Shown: piece after piece, positions 52,490-61,164 of the stretch
How the letters are laid out: each line of letters begins with the position of its first letter
How positions within the stretch are numbered: position 1 is the first letter of the stretch
Assembly (NCBI GenBank): GCA_944326475.1
Contig: CALVEC010000003.1
Span: 1-64,000, forward strand
Reading direction: 5' to 3'
Length of the DNA stretch: 64,000 bases
DNA from: Candidatus Gastranaerophilales bacterium
GTDB taxonomy: Bacteria; Cyanobacteriota; Vampirovibrionia; Gastranaerophilales; Gastranaerophilaceae
Notes under the pieces: generated by a model
The model's input: only the letters and a program-made list of their open reading frames with translations
Databases searched by the model: none
What the model was told of the DNA's origin: nothing
Made by a program: the position numbers and the translations under genes

Positions 52490-52681
52490 ATGTCAAAACA
52501 GTGTGATGTATGCGGTAAAAAAGCATTAAAAGCAGCAAAAATTTCTTTTTCACATAAACAAAATGTGCACAGACAAGAACCTAATCTGCAATCTGTAAAA
52601 GTTATGCAGAATGGTACTGTTAAAAGAATTAATGTTTGTACATCCTGCATAAGAGCCGGAAAAGTACAGCGTGCTGTATAA
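52490..52681 (+). CDS. rpmB: Ribosomal protein L28
   Basis: 63 aa, normal length. It has a Cys pair near the N-terminus (C-D-V-C) and C-T-S-C later, the zinc-binding form of L28, and S-V-K-V-M-Q-N-G-T-V-K-R-I-N-V. It has its own promoter and terminator, a compact single-gene unit. Confidence 0.95.
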   Translation: MSKQCDVCGKKALKAAKISFSHKQNVHRQEPNLQSVKVMQNGTVKRINVCTSCIRAGKVQRAV

Positions 52682-52700
52682 ATTTTGCCTTCATTTTTAC

Positions 52701-52750
52701 AAAGTAAAGAGCTGTTGCTAAAATATACTGCAAACAGCTCTTTACTTTTT
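52701..52750 (+). terminator. rpmB terminator
   Basis: AAAGTAAAGAGCTGTT pairs with AACAGCTCTTTACTTTTT across a loop of about 15 bases, apart from one bulged A, followed by a T run. Confidence 0.88.
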
Positions 52751-52843
52751 TGAGATTTTTTTGTTATAATCAATGGATTAAATATATTCAAAGTTGCATT
52801 CGACATCACATCATAGGCATGCTAATTTTTTATTGAGAAGTCC

Positions 52844-53356
52844 ATGAATAACAATCCTTACTTAAAACAATACAAACAAACCCAGGTTGAAACTGCACCG
52901 AGAGAGCAGATTTTGCTTATGCTTTACGATGGTGCCGTGAAATTTTTGCAAACCGCAAAGCAAGGATTTGCAGAAAAAAACATTGAAAAAATTCATAATA
53001 ATATTGTTAAAGCGCAGAATATTATTACTGAATTTCAGGCTACACTGGATATGGAAAACGGCGGAACTTTCGCTAAAAATTTGTTTTCGCTTTATGAATA
53101 TTTAAATCAAAAATTGATGGTTGCAAACATAAAAAAACGTGAAGACTGTCTTGACGAAGTAATAAGACACGTTACCGGACTCCGGGATACATGGCGGGAG
53201 GCAATTCAAAAATTCAAAGCCTCGGGCGGTGTCCTGGATGAATATACTGAAGATAAGTATACAAAAGGCAGTTCCGTTGATTACACTGACGATGATGACG
53301 ATGATGAAGACGATGATGAAGATGATGATGAAGATGATTCCGGAGATTACGCATGA
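52844..53356 (+). CDS. fliS: Flagellin export chaperone FliS with acidic tail
   Basis: 170 aa against about 125-135 for typical FliS. The N-terminal part matches FliS: N-P-Y-L-K-Q-Y-K-Q-T-Q-V-E-T-A-P-R-E-Q-I-L-L-M-L-Y-D-G-A. The helical bundle ends near residue 130. The remainder is a run of Asp and Glu with few other residues. FliS holds flagellin unfolded for export. Its stop overlaps the next gene by four bases. The tail is odd and could affect binding. Confidence 0.93.
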   Translation: MNNNPYLKQYKQTQVETAPREQILLMLYDGAVKFLQTAKQGFAEKNIEKIHNNIVKAQNIITEFQATLDMENGGTFAKNLFSLYEYLNQKLMVANIKKREDCLDEVIRHVTGLRDTWREAIQKFKASGGVLDEYTEDKYTKGSSVDYTDDDDDDEDDDEDDDEDDSGDYA

Positions 53357-53727
53357 AAAAGAATCCAGATTTGAATAATTTAAAAATAATATACAGCCAG
53401 TTGTATGAATTGTCTATTCAGATTGGACAGCTCATAGACAGAGAACTTTATAACGAGCTGATGCCGTATCTTAACAAAAAAGACCAGCTTCTTGCAAAAT
53501 CCAATGAGCTTGTAAAAAAATTGGTTGAATCGTCTGTTGATCTTTCTGAGCTTGAAGATATCTGCAAAAAAATAGACGGACAGGAAAAAGCAAATATAAA
53601 TGCATTGACAATGGCAAGAGATGAGATAAAAAAAGAGCTGCATAAAACCTCAAAAAATACAAAACTTGTTAGTGCATACTCAGGTGCAGAAGCTGTTCAA
53701 GGCAAAATTTTGGACTTTAGAGAATAA
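53353..53727 (+). CDS. FliT/FlgN-like coiled-coil chaperone (tentative)
   Basis: 124 aa, all-helical. Two long amphipathic helices separated by a short turn, with Leu/Ile and Lys/Glu periodicity. It follows fliS with a four-base overlap, the usual place of fliT. FliT-type proteins bind export substrates such as FliD. The assignment rests on position, size and helicity, not on a diagnostic motif. Confidence 0.65.
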   Translation: MKKNPDLNNLKIIYSQLYELSIQIGQLIDRELYNELMPYLNKKDQLLAKSNELVKKLVESSVDLSELEDICKKIDGQEKANINALTMARDEIKKELHKTSKNTKLVSAYSGAEAVQGKILDFRE

Positions 53728-54626
53728 TGACGACATTTTTCTATAATAAAAAACTTGCTGCAAAACTTTCAGTGGTTTCAAATGCAGCTTTGATAATCCT
53801 CAAATTAATTGCAGGGTTTATTTCCGGCAGTATAAGTATTATATCGGAAGCCGTACATTCTTGCAGTGACCTGCTTGCCTCGGTTATTACTCTCTTTTCG
53901 GTTCACAAATCGGAACAACCCGCAGACTTTGACCATCAATTCGGGCATGGCAAATATGAAGACCTGTCAGGTTTGATTGAGGGGATTTTAATAATTCTTG
54001 CTGCACTGTATATTCTGTACGAAGTTCTAAAAAAGATTACCGGAGTCTCTGAACCGATATCCGACAGCGGTCTTGGTATGATTGTCATGTTTATTTCCGT
54101 TGTGGCTAATGTACTTGTAAGTGTATATTTGATGAAGGTGGCTAAAAACACTGATTCTATTGCGCTTTATGCCGATGCTGAACACTTGAACACGGATATA
54201 TATTCTTCACTTACCGTTTTTCTCGGATTGGTTTGTATTCATTATACGGGTATTCATGCTATTGACCCTATTTTAGCGGTGATTGTAGCTGTGATTATTA
54301 TTCATACCGGATATAAAATTTGCAAAGAAGCGGTAAATAATCTGCTCGACGGCTCTCTGCCCGAAAAAAATATTAAAGAAATAAAGAGCATAATAGAAAA
54401 ATACAATGAACACGGCATTTGCGGTATTAAAGAAATAAAAACGCGAAAAGCAGGTAAAAATAAAGAAATTAATATAACCCTTTTGCTGGAGGGAGAAAGA
54501 ACAATAAAATATGCGCACGATTTATGCGATGAACTTGAAAAGGATATAGAACAAAATCTTGGAAATACAGAAGTGACAATTCACGTTGAGCCTATTGAGT
54601 CGCCGGCTGTTAGTACGGCGGTATGA
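53727..54626 (+). CDS. Cation diffusion facilitator transporter
   Basis: 299 aa. About six membrane helices with metal sites H-S-C-S-D in helix 2 and H-L-N-T-D in helix 5, then a C-terminal ferredoxin-like cytoplasmic domain. It exports Zn2+, Mn2+, Co2+ or Fe2+ in exchange for H+. The exact ion is not readable. It starts one base into the stop of the FliT-like gene (TAATG). It ends convergently, overlapping the secreted protein gene by 17 bases. Confidence 0.92.
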   Translation: MTTFFYNKKLAAKLSVVSNAALIILKLIAGFISGSISIISEAVHSCSDLLASVITLFSVHKSEQPADFDHQFGHGKYEDLSGLIEGILIILAALYILYEVLKKITGVSEPISDSGLGMIVMFISVVANVLVSVYLMKVAKNTDSIALYADAEHLNTDIYSSLTVFLGLVCIHYTGIHAIDPILAVIVAVIIIHTGYKICKEAVNNLLDGSLPEKNIKEIKSIIEKYNEHGICGIKEIKTRKAGKNKEINITLLLEGERTIKYAHDLCDELEKDIEQNLGNTEVTIHVEPIESPAVSTAV

Positions 54627-55539
54627 GTTTTAGTGCAGAGCCGTTTTGGGAAACTTCAAAACTTGTGCCCGTAAGCGACATTTGTTTTGTTCTGTCGCCC
54701 TCGTAGTCTATTGACCACGCACCAAGGTATTTGGGATGTTCGCCCGTATAAGCATATGCAAAAACAATAATCCGGTCAGGATTAAGAGCATCCCAGCCTA
54801 TCGGGTATATGTCCCATCTTACTTCATTTAAATCCAGATTTTCCTGTTTAAGCCAGTAGTATTTTATTGCCTCGCGAACCTCGGGCAATTCTCGCATTTT
54901 TTTCTTTGAAAAATCATATACAAGCAGATTTGTTTTCCACATGCCGTCTTCGATTGATGCAATTTTTTCTTTTATTGCAAGCTTTTTCCCGTCCTCCGAC
55001 CAGTCCACAATTGTCAAAGTCCGCTGCAAATCCACAGTCAGTGTATCCATGCCTGTTTTATAAATAGAGGTAATTCCGTCTTTGATATTTGCGTTAGCTA
55101 CCCTGTCTTTTATCGGTTCGGACTCATCAAGAGGAAGTATGTACAGCTCTGATGATACGGTTTTAGAAGCGGGATAGTAAAAAACTGATGTGTAAGCTAA
55201 CATGTCGTAGTTAGGATTTGCAACACCTATTGAGTTAACTTTTCTTTTCTTTTTTAAATTAGACAAATCTATATCGACCTGCCCCGGCGGGTTGTTGTAT
55301 TTTTGCAGTGTTATTTGAGGGTCAGGGATTCTTACTATTTTTTCATCGCGTTCAACCTGCGGCGGAGGGATTTGTTTGTTTTTCTCTGCCTGTTTTTGGG
55401 CTTCTATTTTGTATTCTTCCATTGTTTTAGGCATATTATTTTGCGGTTTCGGCTTCTTTTGGAAGGGACCGGAAAAAGCTGTTTGTGCAAAAAAAACCGA
55501 CAATATCAATATGCTGATGACTTGAAGCCCTGTCTTCAT
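54610..55539 (-). CDS. Secreted protein with TolB/propeller-like features
   Basis: 309 aa. Signal peptide with V-F-F-A-Q-T-A-F, then a basic Pro/Lys/Gln linker of about 60 residues. From about 110 to the end are repeating beta segments (P-N-Y-D-M-L-A-Y-T-S-V, I-V-D-W-S-E-D-G-K-K-L-A-I-K), reminiscent of TolB-like or DPP4-N-type propellers. It begins at the codon directly next to the stop of the NarL-type gene, so it may be co-transcribed with it and the kinase. The role is unknown. Confidence 0.65.
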   Translation of the reverse strand: MKTGLQVISILILSVFFAQTAFSGPFQKKPKPQNNMPKTMEEYKIEAQKQAEKNKQIPPPQVERDEKIVRIPDPQITLQKYNNPPGQVDIDLSNLKKKRKVNSIGVANPNYDMLAYTSVFYYPASKTVSSELYILPLDESEPIKDRVANANIKDGITSIYKTGMDTLTVDLQRTLTIVDWSEDGKKLAIKEKIASIEDGMWKTNLLVYDFSKKKMRELPEVREAIKYYWLKQENLDLNEVRWDIYPIGWDALNPDRIIVFAYAYTGEHPKYLGAWSIDYEGDRTKQMSLTGTSFEVSQNGSALKLIPPY

Positions 55540-56211
55540 TTATACAAGACCTTCTCTCATTGCAGTAACAGCAGCCTGTGTTCTGTCATCTACATATAAT
55601 TTTTGCAAAATGCTGTGAACATGTGCTTTTGCGGTTGCTCGGGTAATAAAAAGTTTTTTTGCAATCTCGGGATTGGTTAACCCGTCTACAATAAGTCCGA
55701 GAACCTCTAATTCTCTTTCGGTTAAACCAAAAGAATTTTTTCCGTTTTTGAAAACCGGTTGAGTCTGATTTTCTTCTGTAATTTGTGTTTGTCTTTGTAC
55801 ATTAGACAGGACGAGTCTTGCAATTGCCGGATCCAGCCAGGCAGTTCCTTCGCTTACTGCGGTAATGGCTGATATTAACTGCTCGGGAGTAGCGCCTTTC
55901 ATTATATATCCGTCGGCTCCGGCGGCAAGAGCTGCAAATACATCATCATCATTTTCCCGGGAGGTAAAAATGAGAATTTTGCTGTTGAGATTAAGTTCTT
56001 TTATTTGTCTGGTTGCTTCTATGCCGTCAATAACAGGAAGACCTATGTCCATAAGAATAACATCAGGCAAAAACTCTTTTGCCGCATTCACTCCTTTTTC
56101 GCCGTCTTCTGCCTGCGCTACAAGCTCAATTCCTTCTGTTTTTTCTATAACAAGAGCTGTGCCCATTCTAATCATTGTATGGTCTTCAACCAGCAATACT
56201 TTTATTGTCAT
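55540..56211 (-). CDS. NarL/FixJ-family response regulator
   Basis: 223 aa. An N-terminal receiver has D55 (V-I-L-M-D-I-G-L-P) and I-F-T-S-R, and a C-terminal LuxR-type helix-turn-helix has L-T-E-R-E-L-E-V-L-G-L-I-V-D-G-L-T-N-P-E-I-A-K-K-L. It is a DNA-binding regulator in the same transcript as the upstream REC-PAS kinase, which ends two bases away. Its targets are not shown by the sequence. Confidence 0.93.
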   Translation of the reverse strand: MTIKVLLVEDHTMIRMGTALVIEKTEGIELVAQAEDGEKGVNAAKEFLPDVILMDIGLPVIDGIEATRQIKELNLNSKILIFTSRENDDDVFAALAAGADGYIMKGATPEQLISAITAVSEGTAWLDPAIARLVLSNVQRQTQITEENQTQPVFKNGKNSFGLTERELEVLGLIVDGLTNPEIAKKLFITRATAKAHVHSILQKLYVDDRTQAAVTAMREGLV

Positions 56212-56213
56212 TC

Positions 56214-57776
56214 CTATTTCAGCCTCTCTTTTATTCTTAACGATTCATGTATCAAAAATGTAAATACACTGCCTTTTCCAACTTCACTTTCCGCCCAAAT
56301 TTTACCGCCATGGGCTTCTACTATCTGGCGGGACAGGTAAAGACCCAGCCCGGTGCCGGCAGAGCGTTTTTTTGATGAGCCTTGGGAAAATCTTTTGAAC
56401 AATTTTGTGACATCACCTTTAGGCATACCGGTACCAGTGTCTTTTACGCTGATTTGCAAATCCTTATCTTGAGCCTGTGCGCTGATTTCAATTTCTCCGC
56501 TTTCTCCTGTGTGATTAAGTGCATTGCCGCATAAATTTAGCATAACACGTCTTAATTCATTTCTGTCTGCGAATATTTCCGCGTCTTCCAGACTGTTAAG
56601 ATTTTTTGAAATTTGTATTTTCTTTTTATCAGCCAGTGATTGAATCTGTTTTAGGCAGTCATCAATAAACTGCTGTAAAGAAAAAGATGTCTTGCACAAA
56701 TTGAGCTTGCCTGATTCGTATTTGTAAACTTCAAGAAGTGCATTGACAAGCCCGAGCATATCTTCATTGCTTTTTTTCATAGTATCCAGCAGGGTCTTTT
56801 GGCGTTCTTCCACTTCCCCGAGTGTACCGTCCAAAAAGAATTGCAAGGTTTGGATTGCAGCCAGCAGCGGGGTTCTTAAATCGTGTGTTAATGTTGCAAT
56901 AAAATCATCTCTGAGTCTTTCCATTTCTTTTTGGATACTGACATTTCTGACAACTCCGACATAATTTGTATTTTCTGTATTGTCTGCAAGAATCGGTGCA
57001 AAATTGATTTCAACAGGAAAGCTTTTGTCTTCGATGTTGTTTTTTAGTTCAAGATTGCGAACAAGGATATTTTTATCTTTGGTTATTTTTTCAAGCTCGC
57101 TGCAAGAGGTTGTAAAAAGATTTGATATGTCCGTATCAACCAGAAGACAGGAACTTAGCCCTGTCATATTTTCAAAAGCAGGATTTACCTGCACTATTTT
57201 TTTGTCTTTGGATACAATGATAATTCCGTCTGCACAAAAATTAATGATTGCATTCAGCTTTGTATTGGATTGAACAAGATCTTCTGTCTTTTGCAGCACT
57301 ATTTCTTCAAGAGAGTGAGAATATTTTTCAAGCTGTAGTTTTGCCTGAGACAGTTCTTCTATTTTTTTGTTTAGTTCAGAAATAAGACCGCTTCGTTCCA
57401 GAGCATTTTTTATATTCAAAATCAAATCTTCGTTATCCCAAGGCTTTTCTATGTATTTGTAGATGCCGACAGTATTTATAGCCTTTATTGCGTTTTCTTT
57501 GTCTGCATATCCTGTTAGTAAAATCGTGCTCATTTCAGGATACATTTTTTTTATTTCTGCAAGAAATTCTATCCCGTTCATTTCCGGCATGAGAAAATCT
57601 GATATCACAAGTGCCTGTTCGTTTTCTTTTACAAAGTCTAAAGCATCTTTAGGTTTCTCAAAATAGGTAACATTTGAAAAACCTTCTATTTCCAAAAGCA
57701 TTTTCAATGTTGACAATACAATACTGTCATCGTCAACAACCGTTATATTCTTTAATTTATAGTCATCTTTAATCAT
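56214..57776 (-). CDS. REC-PAS-histidine kinase
   Basis: 520 aa. An N-terminal receiver (D60, V-I-S-D-F-L-M-P) is joined by a coiled coil (about 130-165) to a PAS domain (about 175-280), the HisKA box with H298 (T-L-T-H-D-L-R-T-P-L) and a HATPase domain (N-x-x-G-N-A-L, D-T-G-T-G-M, G-T-G-L-G-L). No membrane segment. The receiver at the front suggests that it is itself under control of another kinase. It is the first gene of a unit with the NarL-type regulator. Confidence 0.92.
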   Translation of the reverse strand: MIKDDYKLKNITVVDDDSIVLSTLKMLLEIEGFSNVTYFEKPKDALDFVKENEQALVISDFLMPEMNGIEFLAEIKKMYPEMSTILLTGYADKENAIKAINTVGIYKYIEKPWDNEDLILNIKNALERSGLISELNKKIEELSQAKLQLEKYSHSLEEIVLQKTEDLVQSNTKLNAIINFCADGIIIVSKDKKIVQVNPAFENMTGLSSCLLVDTDISNLFTTSCSELEKITKDKNILVRNLELKNNIEDKSFPVEINFAPILADNTENTNYVGVVRNVSIQKEMERLRDDFIATLTHDLRTPLLAAIQTLQFFLDGTLGEVEERQKTLLDTMKKSNEDMLGLVNALLEVYKYESGKLNLCKTSFSLQQFIDDCLKQIQSLADKKKIQISKNLNSLEDAEIFADRNELRRVMLNLCGNALNHTGESGEIEISAQAQDKDLQISVKDTGTGMPKGDVTKLFKRFSQGSSKKRSAGTGLGLYLSRQIVEAHGGKIWAESEVGKGSVFTFLIHESLRIKERLK

Positions 57777-57918
57777 AATAATTAAAGAATAGTCTATTTT
57801 TTGAGGTAAGACAAATATTTAACATTTTTTTTCATTTGTAAGTTGTTCGATATAGCGGCATCTGTGACATCGGATTAGATAAAAATTAACATATATTAAA
57901 TTAATTTTCATTTACATT

Positions 57919-57947
57919 TTGAAAAATAATCATATTTTGTATATAAT
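57919..57947 (+). promoter_or_regulatory. Promoter of the LPSGV protein gene
   Basis: TTGAAA (57919-57924), a 17-base spacer and a consensus TATAAT (57942-57947). Start near 57954, 30 bases before the ATG at 57984, with an AAAGG ribosome site. Confidence 0.7.
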
Positions 57948-57983
57948 TTTGACAATAGAAGTAAAGTCTTAAAGGTTAAAATT

Positions 57984-58679
57984 ATGGCAGAAAATAAACT
58001 CCCATCAGGTGTAGGTAAAAAAATCGTTCAAGCTTTGAAGAAACAAGCTGAAATAGAAGTAAATTCTCTCCCGGAACCTCCAAAAAATGTTGTTTCGGAA
58101 CCCAAAGAACAGAATATTCAACAGGAATATTTCGATGAGGTTTCGCAAAATATTCCGGCGGATGCGAACTTCGATGATTTTGCTGTGCAGGATACGTTTT
58201 TTGAAGACACCGGAAATATTTTAAATGATTTTCCGACAACAGAAGGAAATTATGTTGATGCTGCAAGTTTTGAATTTCCTCGCCAGAAAAATGTTTCGCC
58301 GGTTTTTGAGAAGGAAGATATTTTTGCAAAACCAGGTGTAAAACCGATTAATCATCCGGCTCAGCATACCATGCCTTCAAATGTTGCAGTTCTTAAGAGA
58401 TTGATTATGCAGCTTCCGTCGGGTGTCACCAAACAGACCGGTGCACAAATTATAAGACAGACAATGGAAGCTCTCGGCATTTCTATGAACAGCGTGCTTA
58501 AAGAAGCCCAGCAGGTGCAAGACGGTTTGAATGACAGTGCAAGAGACTGCTTGTCCACAATCCAGCAGTATAAAGCAAACATTCAGGCGCTAGAAAAACA
58601 AGTTCAAGACTACAGAAAACAAGCACTTGCACTTAACGACCTAATCAGTTTGTTTATTCTCACAGATAAAAATAAATAA
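57984..58679 (+). CDS. Unknown protein with paired LPSGV motifs
   Basis: 231 aa, not recognised. The motif L-P-S-G-V occurs twice, near residue 6 and near 138, each followed by a helical stretch. In between lies a disordered acidic region with Pro, Asn and Phe. The C-terminal 80 residues form a coiled coil. It stands alone, with its own promoter and terminator, just upstream of the flagellar block. It could be a cytoplasmic scaffold, but no function can be assigned. Confidence 0.7.
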   Translation: MAENKLPSGVGKKIVQALKKQAEIEVNSLPEPPKNVVSEPKEQNIQQEYFDEVSQNIPADANFDDFAVQDTFFEDTGNILNDFPTTEGNYVDAASFEFPRQKNVSPVFEKEDIFAKPGVKPINHPAQHTMPSNVAVLKRLIMQLPSGVTKQTGAQIIRQTMEALGISMNSVLKEAQQVQDGLNDSARDCLSTIQQYKANIQALEKQVQDYRKQALALNDLISLFILTDKNK

Positions 58680-58694
58680 TAAAAAATCAATATA

Positions 58695-58727
58695 GAAAAA
58701 GTCCGGCAGTAGTTGCCGGATTTTTTA
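58695..58727 (+). terminator. Terminator after the LPSGV protein gene
   Basis: AAAAAGTCCGGCA pairs with TGCCGGATTTTTT around a five-base loop, with a T run. It separates this gene from the flagellar block. Confidence 0.9.
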
Positions 58728-58806
58728 TGTAAAAATTTCAACAAATTACATCAAATATACGATACTCCGGCGCCCCAAAATCAAGTACTATTACAGGTAG
58801 GGAAAT

Positions 58807-58845
58807 ATGACTTGGGATAATTTGAGAAACATTCTCTCAGATTAG
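58807..58845 (+). other. Possible 12-codon leader frame before the C-ring gene
   Basis: ATG at 58807 behind GGTAGGGAAAT, twelve codons, stop TAG at 58843-58845. The stop is six to twelve bases before the C-ring start codon, close enough for translational coupling. A GAGA/TCTC stem sits inside. This is a weak call that may be chance. Confidence 0.25.
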
Positions 58846-58851
58846 GGGTGA

Positions 58852-60030
58852 GTGGATTTGCAATTTGAACAACAGGAAAACAAAATAATATCTACATTCT
58901 CAAAACAGTTGAACAGAACATACGACTGGTTTGATGTGAATTTTACGGAAAACCTTGAAATAGCGTCTTCTGATTTTTGGAATACGGAAATTAGCGCAAA
59001 ACTTATGGGTGTTTGTGAAAATGTAAATCTTTTGTCCTCGCAGGATGAATATTTTGTTACAAAAATAAGACTTAACAAAGAGAGAGCTATATTTATCAGA
59101 TTGTCAAAACAAATAGTCAGAGAGCTTCTTGAGGATTCAATGGGACAAAGTCCGGTCAATAAACCTTTTGACCTGGAAAAAATAACAGAGCTAGAAGCAA
59201 AGATTTTGACAGGATTTAACAATTATCTTTATAAATTTTTTAGTGAACTTCTTGTGCCGCCAAATGAAATCCCTCAAAATACCGTGAACTACAACGAATG
59301 TATTCTTACATTTTTTGTAACAAACAAAAAACGCGGAATCGGAAAACTCATTGTGACAGTTCCTGTTATTGCCGTGAAGCCGGAAAAATTGAGAATACGC
59401 CACAGATTCAGTATTGATGATTTTAAAACTTGTCCTGCAAGATTTAACATAAGCGTAGGTAAAACCAAAATTAAACTTAATGATATAAAGCAGCTCGAGC
59501 CGGGTGATATTGTTGTGCTTGAAGACAGCAATATCAAAAGAATGACTTTGATATATGAAAACAAAACGCTAAAGTTCAAAGTTGTTCCCAATCCGGCGCT
59601 TATAAAAGATTTTGATTATGATGGAGGCAGACATATGGATGAAAATTCCGAAACTAATTTTAATATGTGGGATACGATTCAGGTTGACATGGGCGCTGAA
59701 TTTGAAAAAGTAAAAATCTCACTCGGCGAGCTAAAACAGATGTCCGAGGGGCTTGTGGTAGACATAGGTTCTGTTTATGAAAATAAAATAGATCTTAAAG
59801 TGGAAAACAAAATTATTGCCTCCGGCGAATTGGTCATTATAAATGATAGATACGGGGTCAGAATTGATGAAATATACACGGATGATAAAGATGAAGATGC
59901 CCCGCAGCAGATTGATAATCCCGAAAGTGCCGCTGAAATCAATAATTCTCCGGAAAATGCGGTTGAAGCACCTCAGGGTGAAGAAGATTTTGATTACAGC
60001 GATTTTGATATAGAAGAAGAAGATATATAG
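58852..60030 (+). CDS. FliM/FliN-like C-ring protein with two SPOA domains
   Basis: 392 aa. Residues about 1-185 are an unfamiliar N-terminal region. Two SPOA domains follow: about 193-248 (K-I-K-L-N-D-I-K-Q-L-E-P-G-D-I-V-V-L) and about 273-343 (V-K-I-S-L-G-E-L-K-Q-M-S-E-G-L-V-V-D-I). Then comes an acidic tail to 392. SPOA domains build the cytoplasmic C-ring of flagella and the SctQ ring of type III secretion; two in one chain is the SctQ/YscQ pattern. The start may be GTG 58852 or TTG 58858, the latter better spaced from AGGGG. It leads fliO-P-Q-R. Confidence 0.78.
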   Translation: MDLQFEQQENKIISTFSKQLNRTYDWFDVNFTENLEIASSDFWNTEISAKLMGVCENVNLLSSQDEYFVTKIRLNKERAIFIRLSKQIVRELLEDSMGQSPVNKPFDLEKITELEAKILTGFNNYLYKFFSELLVPPNEIPQNTVNYNECILTFFVTNKKRGIGKLIVTVPVIAVKPEKLRIRHRFSIDDFKTCPARFNISVGKTKIKLNDIKQLEPGDIVVLEDSNIKRMTLIYENKTLKFKVVPNPALIKDFDYDGGRHMDENSETNFNMWDTIQVDMGAEFEKVKISLGELKQMSEGLVVDIGSVYENKIDLKVENKIIASGELVIINDRYGVRIDEIYTDDKDEDAPQQIDNPESAAEINNSPENAVEAPQGEEDFDYSDFDIEEEDI

Positions 60031-60044
60031 ACAGGATAGGAAAT

Positions 60045-60491
60045 ATGACAGGTTATTTAATAAATTTTGCGGTTTATACAATGGCAATGGTTGGTGCATT
60101 GCTGCTTTGTTTTGTTGTTTACAAAAAAACGGTTATGGGGACTAAATATTCAAAAAATCCGCAAGACAATCTTGAAATAGAAAATTCTTTGAGCATTTCT
60201 CCTAAAAAAACGCTGTATGTCGTTAAAGCGGGTGACGAAAAATTTTTGATTGCGTCAGATCCCGAGTGTACAACGTTTCTTGCTAAATTAAATACAAATT
60301 GTGAACAAACAGCACCCCAAACGTATCAGGAACCGCTGAACTGCACAATAGATGTGGAGCCTGTGAATATTGCAAAACCCAGAGAAGCAAAAAAATATGC
60401 CATTGATTATAACGAAATTCTCAATAACGGCACAAATAAAAAACAGCCAATGATGAGAGGCATTATAAAAAAGCTTAACATTCCTGAATAA
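60045..60491 (+). CDS. fliO: FliO-like flagellar export assembly protein
   Basis: 148 aa. One N-terminal membrane helix (about 5-26), then a beta-rich cytoplasmic part with S-I-S-P-K-K-T-L-Y-V-V-K-A-G-D-E-K-F-L-I-A-S-D, the FliO signature. FliO helps FliP form its ring. It lies 14 bases after the C-ring gene and 20 bases before fliP. The C-terminal 60 residues are low complexity. Confidence 0.8.
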   Translation: MTGYLINFAVYTMAMVGALLLCFVVYKKTVMGTKYSKNPQDNLEIENSLSISPKKTLYVVKAGDEKFLIASDPECTTFLAKLNTNCEQTAPQTYQEPLNCTIDVEPVNIAKPREAKKYAIDYNEILNNGTNKKQPMMRGIIKKLNIPE

Positions 60492-60511
60492 ATAATAAAA
60501 AGGAAAAGAAA

Positions 60512-61153
60512 ATGGATAGTATTTTAAAAGACTTAAACCCTGTTATACAAATGCTGATAGTGATGACGGCATTTTCTTTGCTGCCGTTAGTTTTTACTTG
60601 TATGACGAGTTTTTTAAGATATACAATAGTTTTTTCACTGCTAAAACAAGCTCTTGGAACCCAGCAGGTTCCGCCGGGTATTGTACTTGTCGGATTGTCA
60701 ATGATATTAACAATGTATACAATGAGTCCGGTTTTTCAAAAAATGTGGGAAATGGGTGAACCGTATTACACAAAAAACGGAGATATGGTTATGGCAATTG
60801 CCGAAGGCTCAAAACCCCTGAAAGAATTTATGATGAAGCAGACAAGACAGGAAGATATGACGTTTTTTATTGAACTTTCAGGAAACGGCAAGCCGAAAAC
60901 GCCGGATGACATTACTATATGGCAGGTAGCGCCGGCATATATCATCAGTGAACTAAAAACGGCATTCGAGATAGGTTTTGTTATATTTGTACCGTTTATT
61001 GTTCTCGATTTGATTGTTGCAAACGTGCTGCTGGCTTTAGGTATGTTTATGTTGTCTCCGACTATTATATCTCTGCCGTTTAAATTGCTGATATTTATTG
61101 CCGTTGACGGCTGGAGTATGATTGTCCACGGACTTGTAACGAGCTTTAATTAA
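60512..61153 (+). CDS. fliP: Flagellar export gate protein FliP
   Basis: 213 aa. Family core: F-T-C-M-T-S-F-L-R-Y-T-I-V-F-S-L-L-K-Q-A-L-G-T-Q-Q-V-P-P-G and L-G-M-F-M-L-S-P-T-I-I-S-L-P-F-K-L. It is shorter than E. coli FliP (245 aa) because it lacks a cleaved signal peptide. With FliQ and FliR it makes the membrane export gate. Confidence 0.95.
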   Translation: MDSILKDLNPVIQMLIVMTAFSLLPLVFTCMTSFLRYTIVFSLLKQALGTQQVPPGIVLVGLSMILTMYTMSPVFQKMWEMGEPYYTKNGDMVMAIAEGSKPLKEFMMKQTRQEDMTFFIELSGNGKPKTPDDITIWQVAPAYIISELKTAFEIGFVIFVPFIVLDLIVANVLLALGMFMLSPTIISLPFKLLIFIAVDGWSMIVHGLVTSFN

Positions 61154-61164
61154 GGAATAAAATT

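Noticed and set aside
58731-58851. Sigma-28 flagellar promoter before the C-ring gene
   Set aside because: No TAAA-N15-GCCGATAA-like match was found; CGATAC occurs but at the wrong distance from a TAAA.
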